A stretch of DNA of 41,035 nt from Carex sylvatica (lineage: Eukaryota > Streptophyta > Magnoliopsida > Poales > Cyperaceae): assembly GCA_964058845.1 (NCBI GenBank), contig CAXKVR010000300.1:1-41035 (forward strand), read 5' to 3'. Made by a program: the position numbers and the translations under genes. Of this stretch, positions 1 through 11,400 are shown one piece after another (position 1 is the first letter of the stretch; each line of letters begins with the position of its first letter). The notes beneath the pieces are model-generated. The model saw only the letters and a list, made by a program, of their open reading frames with translations. It did not search any database and was not told the origin of the DNA.

Positions 1-186
1 TACTAGAAAAAATAACACAATATTATGTCCATTCTATATATGTAATGCATATAATAAATAGAAAAACCTGCACCCACTAATTAATTAATAAACAGTAAAA
101 GGGTCTGATGAAGCTATCTTCTACTACATTTGAATAAACAATAATTTTTCTTTGTACCATAATATTGTGAGAGGATCTGTATGTAC

Positions 187-374
187 CTCAGTAGAAGCAG
201 AATAATCATAATGGAGCCCCTCTGCAGCATGAACTAATTAAAATCAATTAAACAGTTATAATATATTGCCAATTGCTAACAAGTAAACATAGAGAACAAA
301 AAAAACAAACCAGCTGTTCCCTGAACTAACATATGCAATCCAAAGAGCATGAGAAGCAATGCAATTGCCTCCAT
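187..374 (-). CDS. 5' end of probable GH10 endo-1,4-beta-xylanase (partial)
   Basis: Two short exons are visible: 374-311 (ATG at 374, donor GTTTGT) and 221-187 (acceptor TGCAG, donor GTACAT). They join in phase to give 33 residues: a hydrophobic signal peptide (MEAIALLLMLFGLHMLVQGTA), then EGLHYDYSASTE. A YDYSA-x-x-E stretch just before a Cys is what I recall at the mature N-terminus of plant GH10 xylanases, which act on xylan in the cell wall. That family call rests on memory of the family and on the GH10 pseudogene 6.4 kb away. A TATA box lies about 50 bp upstream. The next exon should begin with Cys and lies beyond the left edge. Alternative: another secreted protein with a short first exon. 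The exon structure is more certain than the family name. Confidence 0.5.
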
Positions 375-420
375 AGTTGAAAGAATGCTAGCAAGTGCCC
401 TCAACCACTGCACTGCCTCT

Positions 421-431
421 CTTATAAATAA
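421..431 (-). promoter_or_regulatory. TATA box of the left-edge secreted-protein gene
   Basis: On the minus strand this reads TTATTTATAAG, followed by GAGAGGC and then the ATG at 374. Spacing of about 50 bp to the start codon suits a plant core promoter with a short 5' UTR. Confidence 0.45.
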
Positions 432-674
432 GGTGATCAGAGAAAGGCTGCATGCATGCAAAGTAGAGGGGCCCACAGTCCAGAGGGGATGAGATGATGA
501 GAGGGGTGAATATATGGAGGAAGCGTGAAAGAAGGGCAACATGCAAAGGAAACAGTGCAAGTGAAATTGGTAGACATGTAATAAAGCAATAAAGAAGATT
601 ATATATGCGCTCCAGTGCTCCAACTGCCCCATAAGGCCATACTGTATGCCATATGAAATGGGGCTATGCTTCAT

Positions 675-2434
675 AAAAAGATTCCAGCGTGCATTATCAC
701 GTGACTGGTACTAAGGATCAAGACAAATACTTCAATCCAGTCTAGGTTGAATTGTCAGGACCCCTCCATTTTGGGAAGGAGAATATCAATTAGTTAATGT
801 GTGATCATGGTCTGATTCGGCACTGCACGCTTGTTCTCATTATTTGAACTCAAGTGCTTGTAATTATCATGGCTTCCATACTTCCTTTTACAGGTGTAAT
901 TAACTTGTAGTTTCATAATTAATTAATCGTTAACTATGCTATCAGGAAGTGAAGATTGCCAGAAATGAAAAAAAAGATGTTGATATGAGTACAAACACAT
1001 GGAACAAATGCAAATTAAAAAAAAGGTAAAGCAGTGATAACTGAAAAGATGATGCAAAATGCTGAGAAAGGGATATTCCTTTTTCTCCAAATCATAAAAT
1101 GGTCCTGGGGACAGATGGCTACCTAATGGTATTACAAAAGGAATATATATATTTGTGTTAAGACAGTGTCAGCAATCTACAAAAGGAATATATATTTGTG
1201 TTATTAATGATTATTATTGATTTGAAGTAAAGAACCTATTCTAGAGTAGAGAAATTGTATCAGATTGCAATTCCTCTATATTATGGCTTAAATTGTTTAA
1301 AGAAGCCTAGTATAATTTTTGAACTAACGTAGGAACAAATTTCAAGCCGCATCAAACGAAATTTGAGCCCATAACAACTCACAGTAGCCAAGGCCCAAGG
1401 GCCTGGCCATTTTATGGGCCTTGATCCATTAGTATGATTGGACTAGCATGTACCGGCTGAAAATGGTGATTGGCACTGGACAAAGGCTATGGGGACACAG
1501 ACACGTGTCCGATAATACGTCGATTCGATACATTATTGTTTATTATTTTTGGTTCTATTTCATCACGACATGAGTATCGATGTCATGTCTAATGTAAATA
1601 ACGGTATGCGGTTGCCATGGACAAAGTACCATTAAAATAATCAGTTATATTCATAAATAATTATTTAATTAGCCAAAAAAATCTTACAATCAACAACTAA
1701 TCAGTCGATTAATCAGTCTAAATGGATGTTTTTTTTACAACACTGGTTTAAACACGGATACATCTTGTGTCAGGTATGAAATTGTGTCCATGCGACATAA
1801 GGCAAAGCAAAAGACCATCCACAATTTCTAGAAATAGAGAACATCAGCCAGAACAAATTTGTGTATCAAATATGTAACTTAAACAGACTTACAGGGAAAA
1901 AAAGTCAGCAAAAGCAAGAGTTTCGAATATATTCGCATAATCACAGTCAATCTTTTATGTTTTCCCCCCTTGGGATAATTCTAACCATGTGGTTAATAGA
2001 AATGAGAGTTGTGGAACCTTGCACCAGTGTAAAATTAATAACATTAAAATCCTAATTCTTTCCTTGCAACAAAAAAGGAAAAAGAAAAGAGAAAGGACCT
2101 TCAAAATTGTCCGTTGAGGACTGTAGTCTGTACACTCCCCAATTATATCGAAAAATAAATTAGTTAATCAAACTGTAAACAAAAACCCACTGACTTACCT
2201 ATTTTAAAGATTGCATAATCCAATGACAAATACAGATTTTTCGCAATACCCCTCCCAGTTCCCCACAAATCCATCTCCTAACCCCGGATTTCACATGAGT
2301 ATATTTACACAGCTACATCTCTTGGCCGCGAATAGCATCAGCTTTGACATCCCCCCAGCTTGTATTCACTTGTTGCTGATATGTGCCATGCCAGTATGAG
2401 CCTATTCCATTATTGTATTTTTCAAACAATTGTC
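675..2434. other. Intergenic, two nested transposon relics
   Basis: No gene is visible. A direct repeat of about 25 bp (ACAAAAGGAATATATATTTG and following bases) occurs near 1134 and 1181. Around 1485-1800 a relic with ends like GGACACAGACACGTGTCC and GTGTCCATGCGAC is interrupted at about 1590-1746 by a segment starting TGTAAATAACGGTATGCGG and ending TTTTACAACACTG. That segment matches the small hAT-type MITE family seen at 11772-11929 and 18427-24412. Its left end is damaged and no TSD was found. The stretch 1800-2434 holds only the 3' flank of the PPR gene. Confidence 0.5.
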
Positions 2435-4036
2435 CTACAATGCATATTCTTCCAAATCCAATTCAGTTCCAGTAATTATCTCCTCTAATTCTTTTGGTAA
2501 ATTTACACAGAAGCCAATTTTGCATGAAGCAAACAAAGAATACCAACCCCTCTCACTGGATCCTACTGGCATTTTACCAATCAAGTTAATTGCTTCGGTA
2601 AAAAGACCCACTTGAGCCAACATATCAACCAAACAAGTAAAATGTTTCTCCCTTGGTGTAAAGCCATATTTCTCTTCCATTTCTACAAATAGTTTCACCC
2701 CTTCTTCTACTAAGCCTGAACTCTTACATGCATTTAGCACAATCAGGAATGTGCTTGTGTTAGGTCTTTTCCCTGATACAATCATTTCATTGAAAAGGTT
2801 TAATGCTTCTCTGCCTAGATTATGCTGACTCAATGCCGACATCATCGTGCTCCATACTACAAGATCCCTCTTGCTTAGACTCGCTCCGTTAAAGACACAT
2901 CTGGCTCCTGCCAAGTCACCACACTTTGAGTACATATCTATTAGAACACTTAAAACCACTGAATTAGGTTTTAGGTAAGTTCTTATTAAATAGCCATGAA
3001 TCTGCTTCCCATACTTTAAGACCTGCGCACTAGCACATGCAGTCAGGCTACTACTAAAGTTGAATTGATCTAATTTAATACCCATATTCACCATTTTTCT
3101 GAACAAATCAAGTGCCTTTAGAGGCTGGCCAAAACGAATGTACCCTCCAATCAGTGCATTCCATGTTATTAAGTTCCTCTCAGGCATCATATCAAACAAC
3201 CTATGAGCATACTCCAGACTGCCGCTTTTAGCATAGCCATGAATCATCACAGTCCATGCATGCAAGTTTTTAATTGGCATTTCATCGAACACCTTCCTTG
3301 CATCACTCAACAGCCCACATCTTGCATAGGCATCAACAAGTGAACTTGAAATAACCAAATTGGTCCAACAAAAGCCGATAATAAATAATTGCTTGTGGAC
3401 CTGTTTAACCAGCCAGGGATCTAAAATTTGATTGCATGCAAGGAGAACTCCAGTGAATGTGTACCAGTTGTAACCATATGAAGACCTCCTCAGCCAGAAA
3501 TACAAACCCACAGCATCATATGGAGACCCATTTCGAGAAAAAGCAAGAATCATGGTATTCCAGGAGACAAGATCCCTGTAAGGCATTCGACCAAATAGAT
3601 ATTTTGCACGGTCCATTACTCCAAACCGGGCATAGCCAGAAAGCATGACATTGTAAGAATACAAACTCGGGTTAGGCATTTTAGCAAACAACTTATCAGC
3701 CTGAGAGAGATCGCCATTCAGGAAATGGAAACGGAGAAGATGGGTGGCGAGTTGAGCGGAGGAGGGAACGGCGGAGGCGTATAGGCGGGAGACACGGAGA
3801 AAGAGGTAAACCTCATGGGCTAAATGGAGAGATGAAACAGAGAGGAGGCAGCGGTGGAGGAGAGAGGATAGAAGGGAAAAGGGAGGGCGAAGGCCAGCGC
3901 GTGAGAAGAGAGGAAGGGAGGAGATGGCAAGGGAGAGGTTGCCCTGAGAAATGTGACGAGAGAGGAGAGAAAGGAGACACGATGCGGGTCGGGTTGAAGT
4001 GGAATCGGATTTGGGTCTGGATTTGGGATTGGGCAT
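2435..4036 (-). CDS. Pentatricopeptide repeat protein, PLS/E-like class
   Basis: This is an intronless reading frame of 533 aa. The ATG at 4036 is the first in frame; a TGA closes the frame upstream. PPR motifs run from about residue 95 to 490, for example YSYNVMLSGYARFGVMDRAK (127-146), DLVSWNTMILAFSRNGSPYD (155-174), NLHAWTVMIHGYAKSGSLEY (257-276), NLITWNALIGGYIRFGQ (288-304), VLSVLIDMYSKCGD (361-374) and DLVVWSTMMSALSQHNLGRE (391-410). Mixed short and long motifs ending in DEMP/ERNLITWN are typical of PLS-class proteins, which bind organelle RNA for editing or processing. The part before residue 95 is Ser/Leu/Pro-rich and Arg-bearing, as in organelle targeting peptides. After residue 490 the E-motif region is short and diverged (RGWYSLFASCKIGF, then an acidic tail), with no E+ or DYW domain. 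It resembles the Arabidopsis At2g21090-type group from memory, but is shorter at the C-terminus. Confidence 0.9.
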   Translation of the reverse strand: MPNPKSRPKSDSTSTRPASCLLSLLSRHISQGNLSLAISSLPLFSRAGLRPPFSLLSSLLHRCLLSVSSLHLAHEVYLFLRVSRLYASAVPSSAQLATHLLRFHFLNGDLSQADKLFAKMPNPSLYSYNVMLSGYARFGVMDRAKYLFGRMPYRDLVSWNTMILAFSRNGSPYDAVGLYFWLRRSSYGYNWYTFTGVLLACNQILDPWLVKQVHKQLFIIGFCWTNLVISSSLVDAYARCGLLSDARKVFDEMPIKNLHAWTVMIHGYAKSGSLEYAHRLFDMMPERNLITWNALIGGYIRFGQPLKALDLFRKMVNMGIKLDQFNFSSSLTACASAQVLKYGKQIHGYLIRTYLKPNSVVLSVLIDMYSKCGDLAGARCVFNGASLSKRDLVVWSTMMSALSQHNLGREALNLFNEMIVSGKRPNTSTFLIVLNACKSSGLVEEGVKLFVEMEEKYGFTPREKHFTCLVDMLAQVGLFTEAINLIGKMPVGSSERGWYSLFASCKIGFCVNLPKELEEIITGTELDLEEYAL

Positions 4037-4265
4037 TGAGAGGAAAAGAGGAAGGAGGGGAGCGCCGCCGATGGAGAGGAGTTCATCTTGGCATCGGGCG
4101 ACGAAAGATTGAGACCCGATTCAATTGACTTGTGCGTACTGCGTAGACGGTAGACGACACTTCGGACTTCAGAGTATACAGCGGAGAGGGTATCTGTGTG
4201 GATCACTGCATGTGGGGTCACGATATGGGCCCAAGTTGTCAAATGGGTGTATTGGAGGTTGTAGC

Positions 4266-4777
4266 TAGGGGTGTAAACGAGCTGGACCTTAGCTCGGCTC
4301 GTTTATTTTGGTCCGAATCTGAACCGAGTGAGCTGGACTTAGGTTATCCGAACCAAAAACCTCTGACTCGCTCGTAAAAAGTCAGCCCAAGCTAGTTTGC
4401 GAGCTGACGAGCTGGCTCACTAGGCTTTATTGGACTGCTATTATACAAATTCAAAAATATAAAAATAAGAAAACTCATTCAAAAAATTTAAAAAATCGTC
4501 CTGTAGGCATATCTTCAAGCAACTGAAACCCATATCATTTCTTCCCAAACCAAAAATACATCAATTTTGCATAATTGTGCCTTTGAAAATGAGACTGGAC
4601 TTAAAATTATACGAGACTAAACCCTAAATCTATAATAACTTAACGAGCCGAGCTAACCCCTGGCTCAGCTCATTTATTTTGGTCCGAGCCTGAGCGGAAC
4701 TGGCTCATTAACAGCTCGGTTCACTACCGAGCGAGCTAGAGGCGAGCCACGAGCCGCGAACTTTTTGTGCAGCCCTA
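4266..4777. mobile_element. Non-autonomous hAT element (512 bp), perfect 8-bp TSD
   Basis: The ends are TAGGGGTGTAAACGAG and, on the other strand, TAGGGCTGCACAAAAAG. They are flanked by an exact 8-bp duplication GTTGTAGC at 4258-4265 and 4778-4785. Inner GAGCTCG/CGAGC-rich segments are repeated in inverted orientation at both ends. No transposase is encoded. It sits about 230 bp upstream of the PPR start codon, in the promoter region. Confidence 0.88.
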
Positions 4778-4830
4778 GTTGTAGCCTATTAAAATGTAAA
4801 GCATGAAAGAGAAAATTTAGTTACAAGTTA

Positions 4831-4990
4831 GGAACCAATTCCACTGCTCTCCAAATAGGAGAGCAAGATCCTGCTATTTTAAACCTAACCATTCATATGT
4901 GTTGAAATTTGTGCATGAAAAAAAATAAACAGTTAGATTTTGAATAGCAGAATCCTGCCCTCCTATTTGAAAAACAGCGGAGTCAGATCC
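4831..4990. mobile_element. Foldback MITE (160 bp)
   Basis: Two arms of about 70 bp (4831-4900 and 4921-4990) are imperfect inverted repeats; the shared core includes CAAATAGGAG and CTGCTATT. Flanks ACAAGTTAG (4823-4831) and ACAAGGTAG (4991-4999) look like a target duplication with one mismatch. It is non-coding. Confidence 0.7.
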
Positions 4991-4999
4991 ACAAGGTAG

Positions 5000-5328
5000 A
5001 GGTGAAATCTGCCGAAATTTTTATTCATAGGAAAATTACAAAAAAAATTAAAAATAGGAAAGAGTGTAGGGAAAATTGAAAAATAGAAAGGCAAGTCGGA
5101 TTCATGGCTCCCGCAGGGACGCTGTGGCATATCTCCAAATCATAAGAAAACGAGAAAAAAAAATTATGTAGTGGGCCGCCATAAGCCAAGAGGAACTAAA
5201 AACTAAAAAAAAAAAATAGAAATAGGTGGTCCGTTTAAGAAAACGGGACCTTTAATTATCAAAATATGGGGTTGTACCAAAAAAACTTACATCTGTTTTT
5301 CGAAATTCGGATATATTATTGAAACTTG
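5000..5328. other. Intergenic, nothing coding seen
   Basis: A-rich sequence with a small hairpin at about 5227-5252 (GGTCCGTTT, AAACGGGACC). No gene or clear element boundary is visible. Confidence 0.4.
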
Positions 5329-5813
5329 CTACAGGGTAACAGTCACACGACCAGAAATGAAAAAATATTGAGTCTGCACAGCAGGTGTCTGAGACTCTAA
5401 CAAGACATCATCTTCTGAATCATTTTTATCATCACAATAGTATAGATAATTTTTGTCATCACTTTGTGACAATTCGTCATCATCGGGACAAAGATCACCA
5501 AAAATCGACATATTAGGTATACTATTATTATTATCGTATCGTGTCCAATTCACCTCAGCTTGGATGGCTAGTGAAAACTCATTCATATTGAGATGAGGTT
5601 AAAGGTAAATATTTTGGGGCGGTGTGTGTTCTCTCTGACGGGGTTGAGCTCGACTGGAATCCGCATGTGGATCACTGTACCAAGGCTGATGAGGTTCTGA
5701 TTGCATCTCAGGTACCACACTATTAAAGTATAACTGGAGTTGCGTTGCGCCCACGATTGAAACAAACTCAATGAAAAAAAATTAATGACACGATATTCTC
5801 TTCCGAAATTCAT
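5329..5813 (-). pseudogene. Unrecognised coding-like remnant
   Basis: Two frames on the minus strand look protein-like but are broken. One (5586-5329) begins MNEFSLAIQAEVNW and has an acidic Asp/Ser-rich centre. Just upstream, a different frame reads VVPEMQSEPHQPWYSDPHAD and then ends at a stop close to that ATG. Proline-, Gln- and His-rich text next to an acidic tail resembles the C-terminal tails of plant transposon-derived proteins, but I cannot name a family. It may be a decayed transposase or a decayed host gene. No intact domain is visible. Confidence 0.25.
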
Positions 5814-6749
5814 TAACTGCTAAAAAATTATCATCCAACCTTCATTGCAAATAAGTTCCACAACCTCATAATAACAGCCAATTAGTGTACCAATATTACA
5901 TCGAGCATAAATGGTTAGGTTCTTGGAATATAAAAAATGACAATAAATCATACATTTCAAATCATCAAAATTTTGTTCAACGGTCACACGAAATCAATAT
6001 CGATGGCTAATACTATACTCCGTACCTCTCGGACTATATCAAATGTCACCACCGATAAACACATTTACTAATATCATGATTGATTGTTTCCGAAAAAATA
6101 ACCTACACAATGAATATTAATTACAAAATGTAGATATTTATTGTTTAGAACAATAAATAAGTTCAGAAATATTGTAATTAAATTTACTAAAAAATTATTA
6201 CCTGAAAATTTCAGAGAACTGATCAACTAGAAGACTAAATATTTTTTTTACAAAGACTGCATATATTTTAGTTTTTAATAATGATGAAAGGGGTACTTTA
6301 TGAATTAAAAATGATTTTTAATAGCAAAGTCAATAAATTAGGTAAATTTGTGAGTTTTTGAAATTAAAAATAATTTCTTTGTTTGTTGACGCTTAAATGC
6401 AATTTTAGCATTTTGGAGTAATTTATAAACAACTGTAATTTATCTCAGCATAAACAATATAAAAGTGTTATAGTAATAAAAGTTAACAATTACCATCCAA
6501 CCCTGTACCGATTCCAGGCTTGTATTATTACAACCAAAGGTCATTTTTTTCCTACTTTTAGACAGTAACAAGTTTTTTAGGCTGAGTTAAGTTTCAATAG
6601 GTCGATACACAGCTAAGTAAACTAGCCAGGAAATAACAGTTGTTGTGATACATGTGACCATCATGATTTGGATAACACTAGTATTAATTGAGTAATGGGT
6701 TTCAAGCTTTATATTTTGTTAAAACTTCTTTTATGGAAACAAAATTTAG
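5814..6749. other. AT-rich intergenic with one decayed foldback arm
   Basis: About 6231-6400 matches one arm of the palindromic element at 29582-30143: AGAAGACTAAATATTTTT, then AATAGCAAAGTCAATAAATT, then AAATTTGTGAGTTTTTGAAA. The other arm is missing. The remainder shows no gene. Confidence 0.55.
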
Positions 6750-7672
6750 ATACAAGGGCGATTTTGTGCATTGTGATGTAAGCAATGAGATACTCCAATT
6801 TCTATGAGGAAAGGCTTGGACCGAATGCTACTCTTGAGTTCTTTCAAACTGCAAAACAAGTGAACCCACTCACAACTTTGTTCATGAACGATTTCAATGT
6901 GGTGGAGACTTGTGAAGATGACGATGCAAATGTCGATAACTACGTTGTGAGATTGAAGCAACTTATAGAAGGTGGTGAAGGTATGCTCCAAGGGATTGGA
7001 TTGGAGGGGCATTTTGGGAAACCAAATATCCCTCTTATGAGAGCAGTCCCCGACAAGCTGGCAACTCTCAGGCAGCCAATTTGGTTGACTGAGATTGATA
7101 TCAGCAGAACTTTGGGTTTGCAAAATCTGGTTAGAAAATTTCTTTTATTGTAATCTGTGATTTATACTTCAATGCAGTGGTACAAAGATGGTCAGATCTT
7201 ACAGTGTTACTTAACTGTCTTATTAATTTTGGATTGTTTTTCCTTGTATGATCAAACCAACCTCCAATCATTCATTTCTGTGCAAAAACAGAATCTTAAT
7301 TTGACATATTTGCTTGTTTAATTTTTTGATTTTCATATAGGCAGCATACTTAGAAGAGGTGCTGAGATAAGGCTTCTCTCACCCATCAATGCACGGCATA
7401 ATGCTATGGACAGCTTTAGAGAAAAGCTGATCGTGCTATCAAATGTGTCTCACAGACCCAAATTTTCTTAACCTCCCCACTAGAGATGTGGTGGATAAGC
7501 TTTTAAAAGAATGGCAATCCAGAGATATAAAAGGAAAAACTAATGTGCATGGGTCAGTGCATTTCTCGGAGAGTATGAAGTTTCAGTTGGTTCTGGTAAT
7601 GCAACTAAAACAGTGACATTTTCTTTGGATGCTAGTGCAGAGACTAAGCATATCAACATCCAGCTTATGTAG
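6750..7672 (+). pseudogene. GH10 endo-1,4-beta-xylanase pseudogene
   Basis: Plant GH10 text is clear but broken. After an AG acceptor at 6748-6749, one frame reads YKGDFVHCDVSNEILQF, holding the acid/base Glu motif (VSNE; the usual Trp before DV is Cys). A frameshift near 6803 moves to FYEERLGPNATLEFFQTAKQ and on to PIWLTEIDIS, which keeps the nucleophile Glu. An intron of about 208 bp (7132-7340) follows. The next exon reads AAYLEEVLR-stop-GFSHPSMHGIMLWTALEKS-stop, then CYQMCLTDPNFLNLPTRDVV. A further frameshift near 7560 leads to FLGEYEVSVGSGNATKTVTF and a terminal TAG at 7670. The signal peptide, CBM region and first half of the catalytic barrel are absent. With two internal stops and at least two frameshifts it cannot make an enzyme. 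It lies opposite in strand to the probable xylanase at the left edge. Confidence 0.87.
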
Positions 7673-8425
7673 ATACGGGTATTAAGTGATAGCAGCGACA
7701 TCCGCTCTTATTTGTATCTTAAATGTGTGAATTTTCTATAGGAAACATTATGTATTAGAGTATGCAGTTGCACTCATTGAAGTTCCAAGGTCAAATTAGC
7801 AAAGGTTGGTATTATTTGGAACATTTTGTCTAATAAACATCAAATTAGATACTTTTGATATGTTATCTATGAGTATATACATGCATATATGATCTTGGAG
7901 CTTTCCTATTGAATATTCATTCAATTTTGGTTAACACAAGAGAAAACATGCTACTATTGGCAAACGACACTAATTGTTGAAGGATTACAATATTTGGTCG
8001 TATTTTTTTTTTTCTTACGCTATAAGTTTCTAATTTTCTAGGACTTCACTAAATACTGCCTAATTTGAACCAGCATCAAAAAGCTCACAGAAGAACCTCA
8101 ATATGTTATCAGAACTCTGAGATTATCACAAAAATTACATACATAAAGCAATGCAAATCTTCTATTAATGGAAGGGATTTAAGTAGTGGAGAAGCATTTT
8201 TGTAATGACCAAATTAATACAACTCAGATTAAATCATACAGTACAAAGGTCGGAACAAAAGCTATTTTCATTTTCAACATATTGCACATAACCCATGGAA
8301 TTCAACTTCAGCAATGCCAACAGGCTTTAGTTAAAATACATCCATTGCCATACACTGAAAATTGTATTTCCTTATTGCAGCTTACATTACATAGTACCAT
8401 TTGCACATTCATAAATCCAACCTTT
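7673..8425. other. Intergenic between xylanase pseudogene and GST gene
   Basis: AT-rich; nothing recognisable beyond the 3' flank of the GST gene, whose poly(A) site probably lies in 8180-8425. Confidence 0.4.
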
Positions 8426-11400
8426 TTAAGCAGAGGAAGGAGCATCTGGCTGGTTTTCAGGTAGGGCAGCTTGAAATGCTGGTATTTCCTCGTATGCCTT
8501 GTGTAGCCTAGCAAGTGTTGGGTAATTAGACTGCAAATAAAAGGAGAAAATAAATCTCATGAGCTTTTAATTTCAAGAAAAATTAAAGCATTGAAAAATC
8601 TTAAAATACTCTTAAGAATGATAGAAACATTGAAAAATCTTACAATATCCATCTTCATTCGCTTGACCGTTGCATAAATTTGTGGGGCCAGAAACACATC
8701 GGCCTGCAGTTAATTACATAACATAATTTCATGGTGAGAATAGCAGGTAAGAAGAATCAAAGAGTTTTAACTACAAACAGAAAAAAAAAAAACTAAAAAC
8801 AAGAGATTGACATTATATACAATGTTGGCTCCAGAAAGACAAGTAAACAGTATAAAGCTGAATGGAGAATATCACAATTTCTATCCACACAATAACAGAA
8901 ATAAAATATCAGCGTTAAATAAATGAGGTGACTTTTCACAAAATCATTTATTGGAAAATCCCTTCATATTTTTGTAGGAATGTAAATGATACTTCCGGAG
9001 TTAGTAGTAGTATGCATGATATTGCTCTTTTTGCAAGTTCTAAGTAATATTTTCTTGCAGAAGTATCCAAGTAAAATTGCCAATTATTTAAAAGTTTCCA
9101 TACAAGATGATGAGCATTTGATCAGTCTGCTGGGAAAACATTAATAAATAAAAGACAGACCACAACTCTAAGCTGACACTCACCAATCCGACTTCATCTC
9201 CAGTGGCATATTTCCCAGCACAACCTTTTAACAACTTCTCAACGGCTAGATATTCATAAATAAACAGACAACTGAAGATTAGTGGATCTTATAACATGCA
9301 ATAACTCACACATATGGAAGTAACAAATAGGTTCAAAAAATTAAAACTGATTAATTACAGAACCAGTTGGTGCATGGTAATGAGAGGTAGATGCTGATAC
9401 TGGTCATGACAGTACAAGGGCCAGATCTAGTTATTCTGATCAACACAACCAACCTGTGAAGCCTTTACTGATTTGGTTGGTGGCCCATGCATTCTTTTCC
9501 TCAGAGCCAAGTTTTTCTTCAATATAGTTCTGTTAAAAAGGACAAAAAGGTAAAAATTGGAGCTAAAATATTTTTACAAAACTTAAGTACAAAGAAGCCC
9601 ACCAGAATTGATCCTTTAAAAGAGATCCAAGATTTGTGGAATTTGCACAGAAAAGGAAAGTACTGTCACTAGCACGACGCCAGCAGGGTCTAGATCATCC
9701 TAACATATGTTTACTCCATTTAAACCTCATATTGAGGACAATATTTTTCTTTTTTAGTCTCCTCAGAATTAAATCCTCTCCTTGTACCAGTCACCTATAA
9801 CCCTACTCGTGGATTCCTCTAAACCCTAACCTCATGGCTTACTGAAACAAACTTGGTATTTGGAATGAAGTTTGGACAAAGATAAACAAAGCATAATTTT
9901 TCACAAAAAACACTGACAACTGACAAAAACCAATATATTTCAGAGTATTGTTTGCCTGTATCACGATGGTTCTTTTCTGAACATGTAAACAAACACCTGG
10001 TTCATATCATCATATCATATGGTAGTAAATATAAATAGTGGTTTTTTTTTTTTTTTTTTTTTGCACAGTATACCCATTTTTAACCAAAAAGAAAAGAAAA
10101 ATGGAAGTGACTTACCCTTACAGCAAGGTTGCGGGGTGGCTGGATACCTGAACAAACCATGCTTGCTATCTGAAAATTAGGAGAGAGATGTACTATAATA
10201 TAATTGGAACTGCATTATCTGTTATGATGAATAAGGTTTTCACTAATAGATTTGCTGAACCATACCATATGCAAGATGAAATTACCAAATTGTTTAAAAC
10301 AAGTGATGGAATAATCTAAATTACAAAATACTACAGTGTCATATTTTCTCACGACATATTCACTCGAGAGGAACTGCAACAGTAAAATTACTAGTACATC
10401 ATCAGATAAAATTACAAAAAATCAGTAACAAAGTATAAGCTCTTTTCTTATGTACCTGAAGATTTAATGCTTTCTTTTTCAGATCCTGAGGCAAGAGGGG
10501 ATTTTCAGGGTACTTGTCTTCTAAATACTGCCATTCATGCACAGATTCGCATCAAAAAAAAAAAAAAAATAGAACCAAAGAAACACAGTTATATACTCAG
10601 GGGTGGACCCACACACAGCCAGAGGGGGCAGCTGCCCCTTCCTGAATTTTGAAATTAAGTGGAAATATAGGGACCCGATAACACTTTGTCCCTCCCTGGA
10701 AATTGACCAGTCCAAAAGTACTATTGATGAGAAACTTTGTTATTTTTATAGAAATTTATGGATCCAGACCAACTTTATTTATTTTTTTAATATGCAAAAT
10801 GATATTATTTTGTTTTTTTTTATTATGTAAGACTATACTATTTTTATTTTTTATTGTTTCTTATTATGTTGATTGTTTTTTATCTAGTACCCGATTAGTT
10901 AATGAGTTTGAACTCGATAAGCTATTTTAATTTGATTCATGTCCCTCCCCGACAGAAATCGTGTGTCCGCCTTATAACTTAAAAGACTATAAAAGACAAA
11001 CAAGGTCAGTCTATGCTCACTAAAGCTATTGCAAAGGAGTCGGCTATTAATGTATCTCCATCAAGTAGTGCAGGGACATGCTTCATTGGATTAATCTCCT
11101 CAAACTCTGCAATCAAAATTTATCAAAGAGAAGTTCTAATCAGAACAATTACAGTAGTAACACTGAATGCTTGGTTTTTTCTCTTGCTCCTTCAAAAATA
11201 ATAATAATAACAATATTGGATGCTTACTAGGATCAAATTGCTCTCCTTTTAGAAGATTCACTGCCTTGTACTCGTACTCCAATCCTAAAATGAAAAAACA
11301 TAGAAACTTGATATGTTCATCGAATCCATTTGAAGAGGCATCAGAAATAAAGAACCTTTGAAATTGAGAACGATTCGGATTCGGTGAGAACAGGTGCTAC

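Noticed and set aside
276..674. 132-aa open frame on the minus strand
   Set aside because: Most of it lies upstream of a clear TATA box (421-431). Only the last part, from the ATG at 374 to a splice donor at 310, fits a gene.
3820..4242. 140-aa minus-strand and 98-aa plus-strand frames at the PPR 5' end
   Set aside because: Other-frame readings of the purine-biased PPR N-terminal region; no independent start context or homology.
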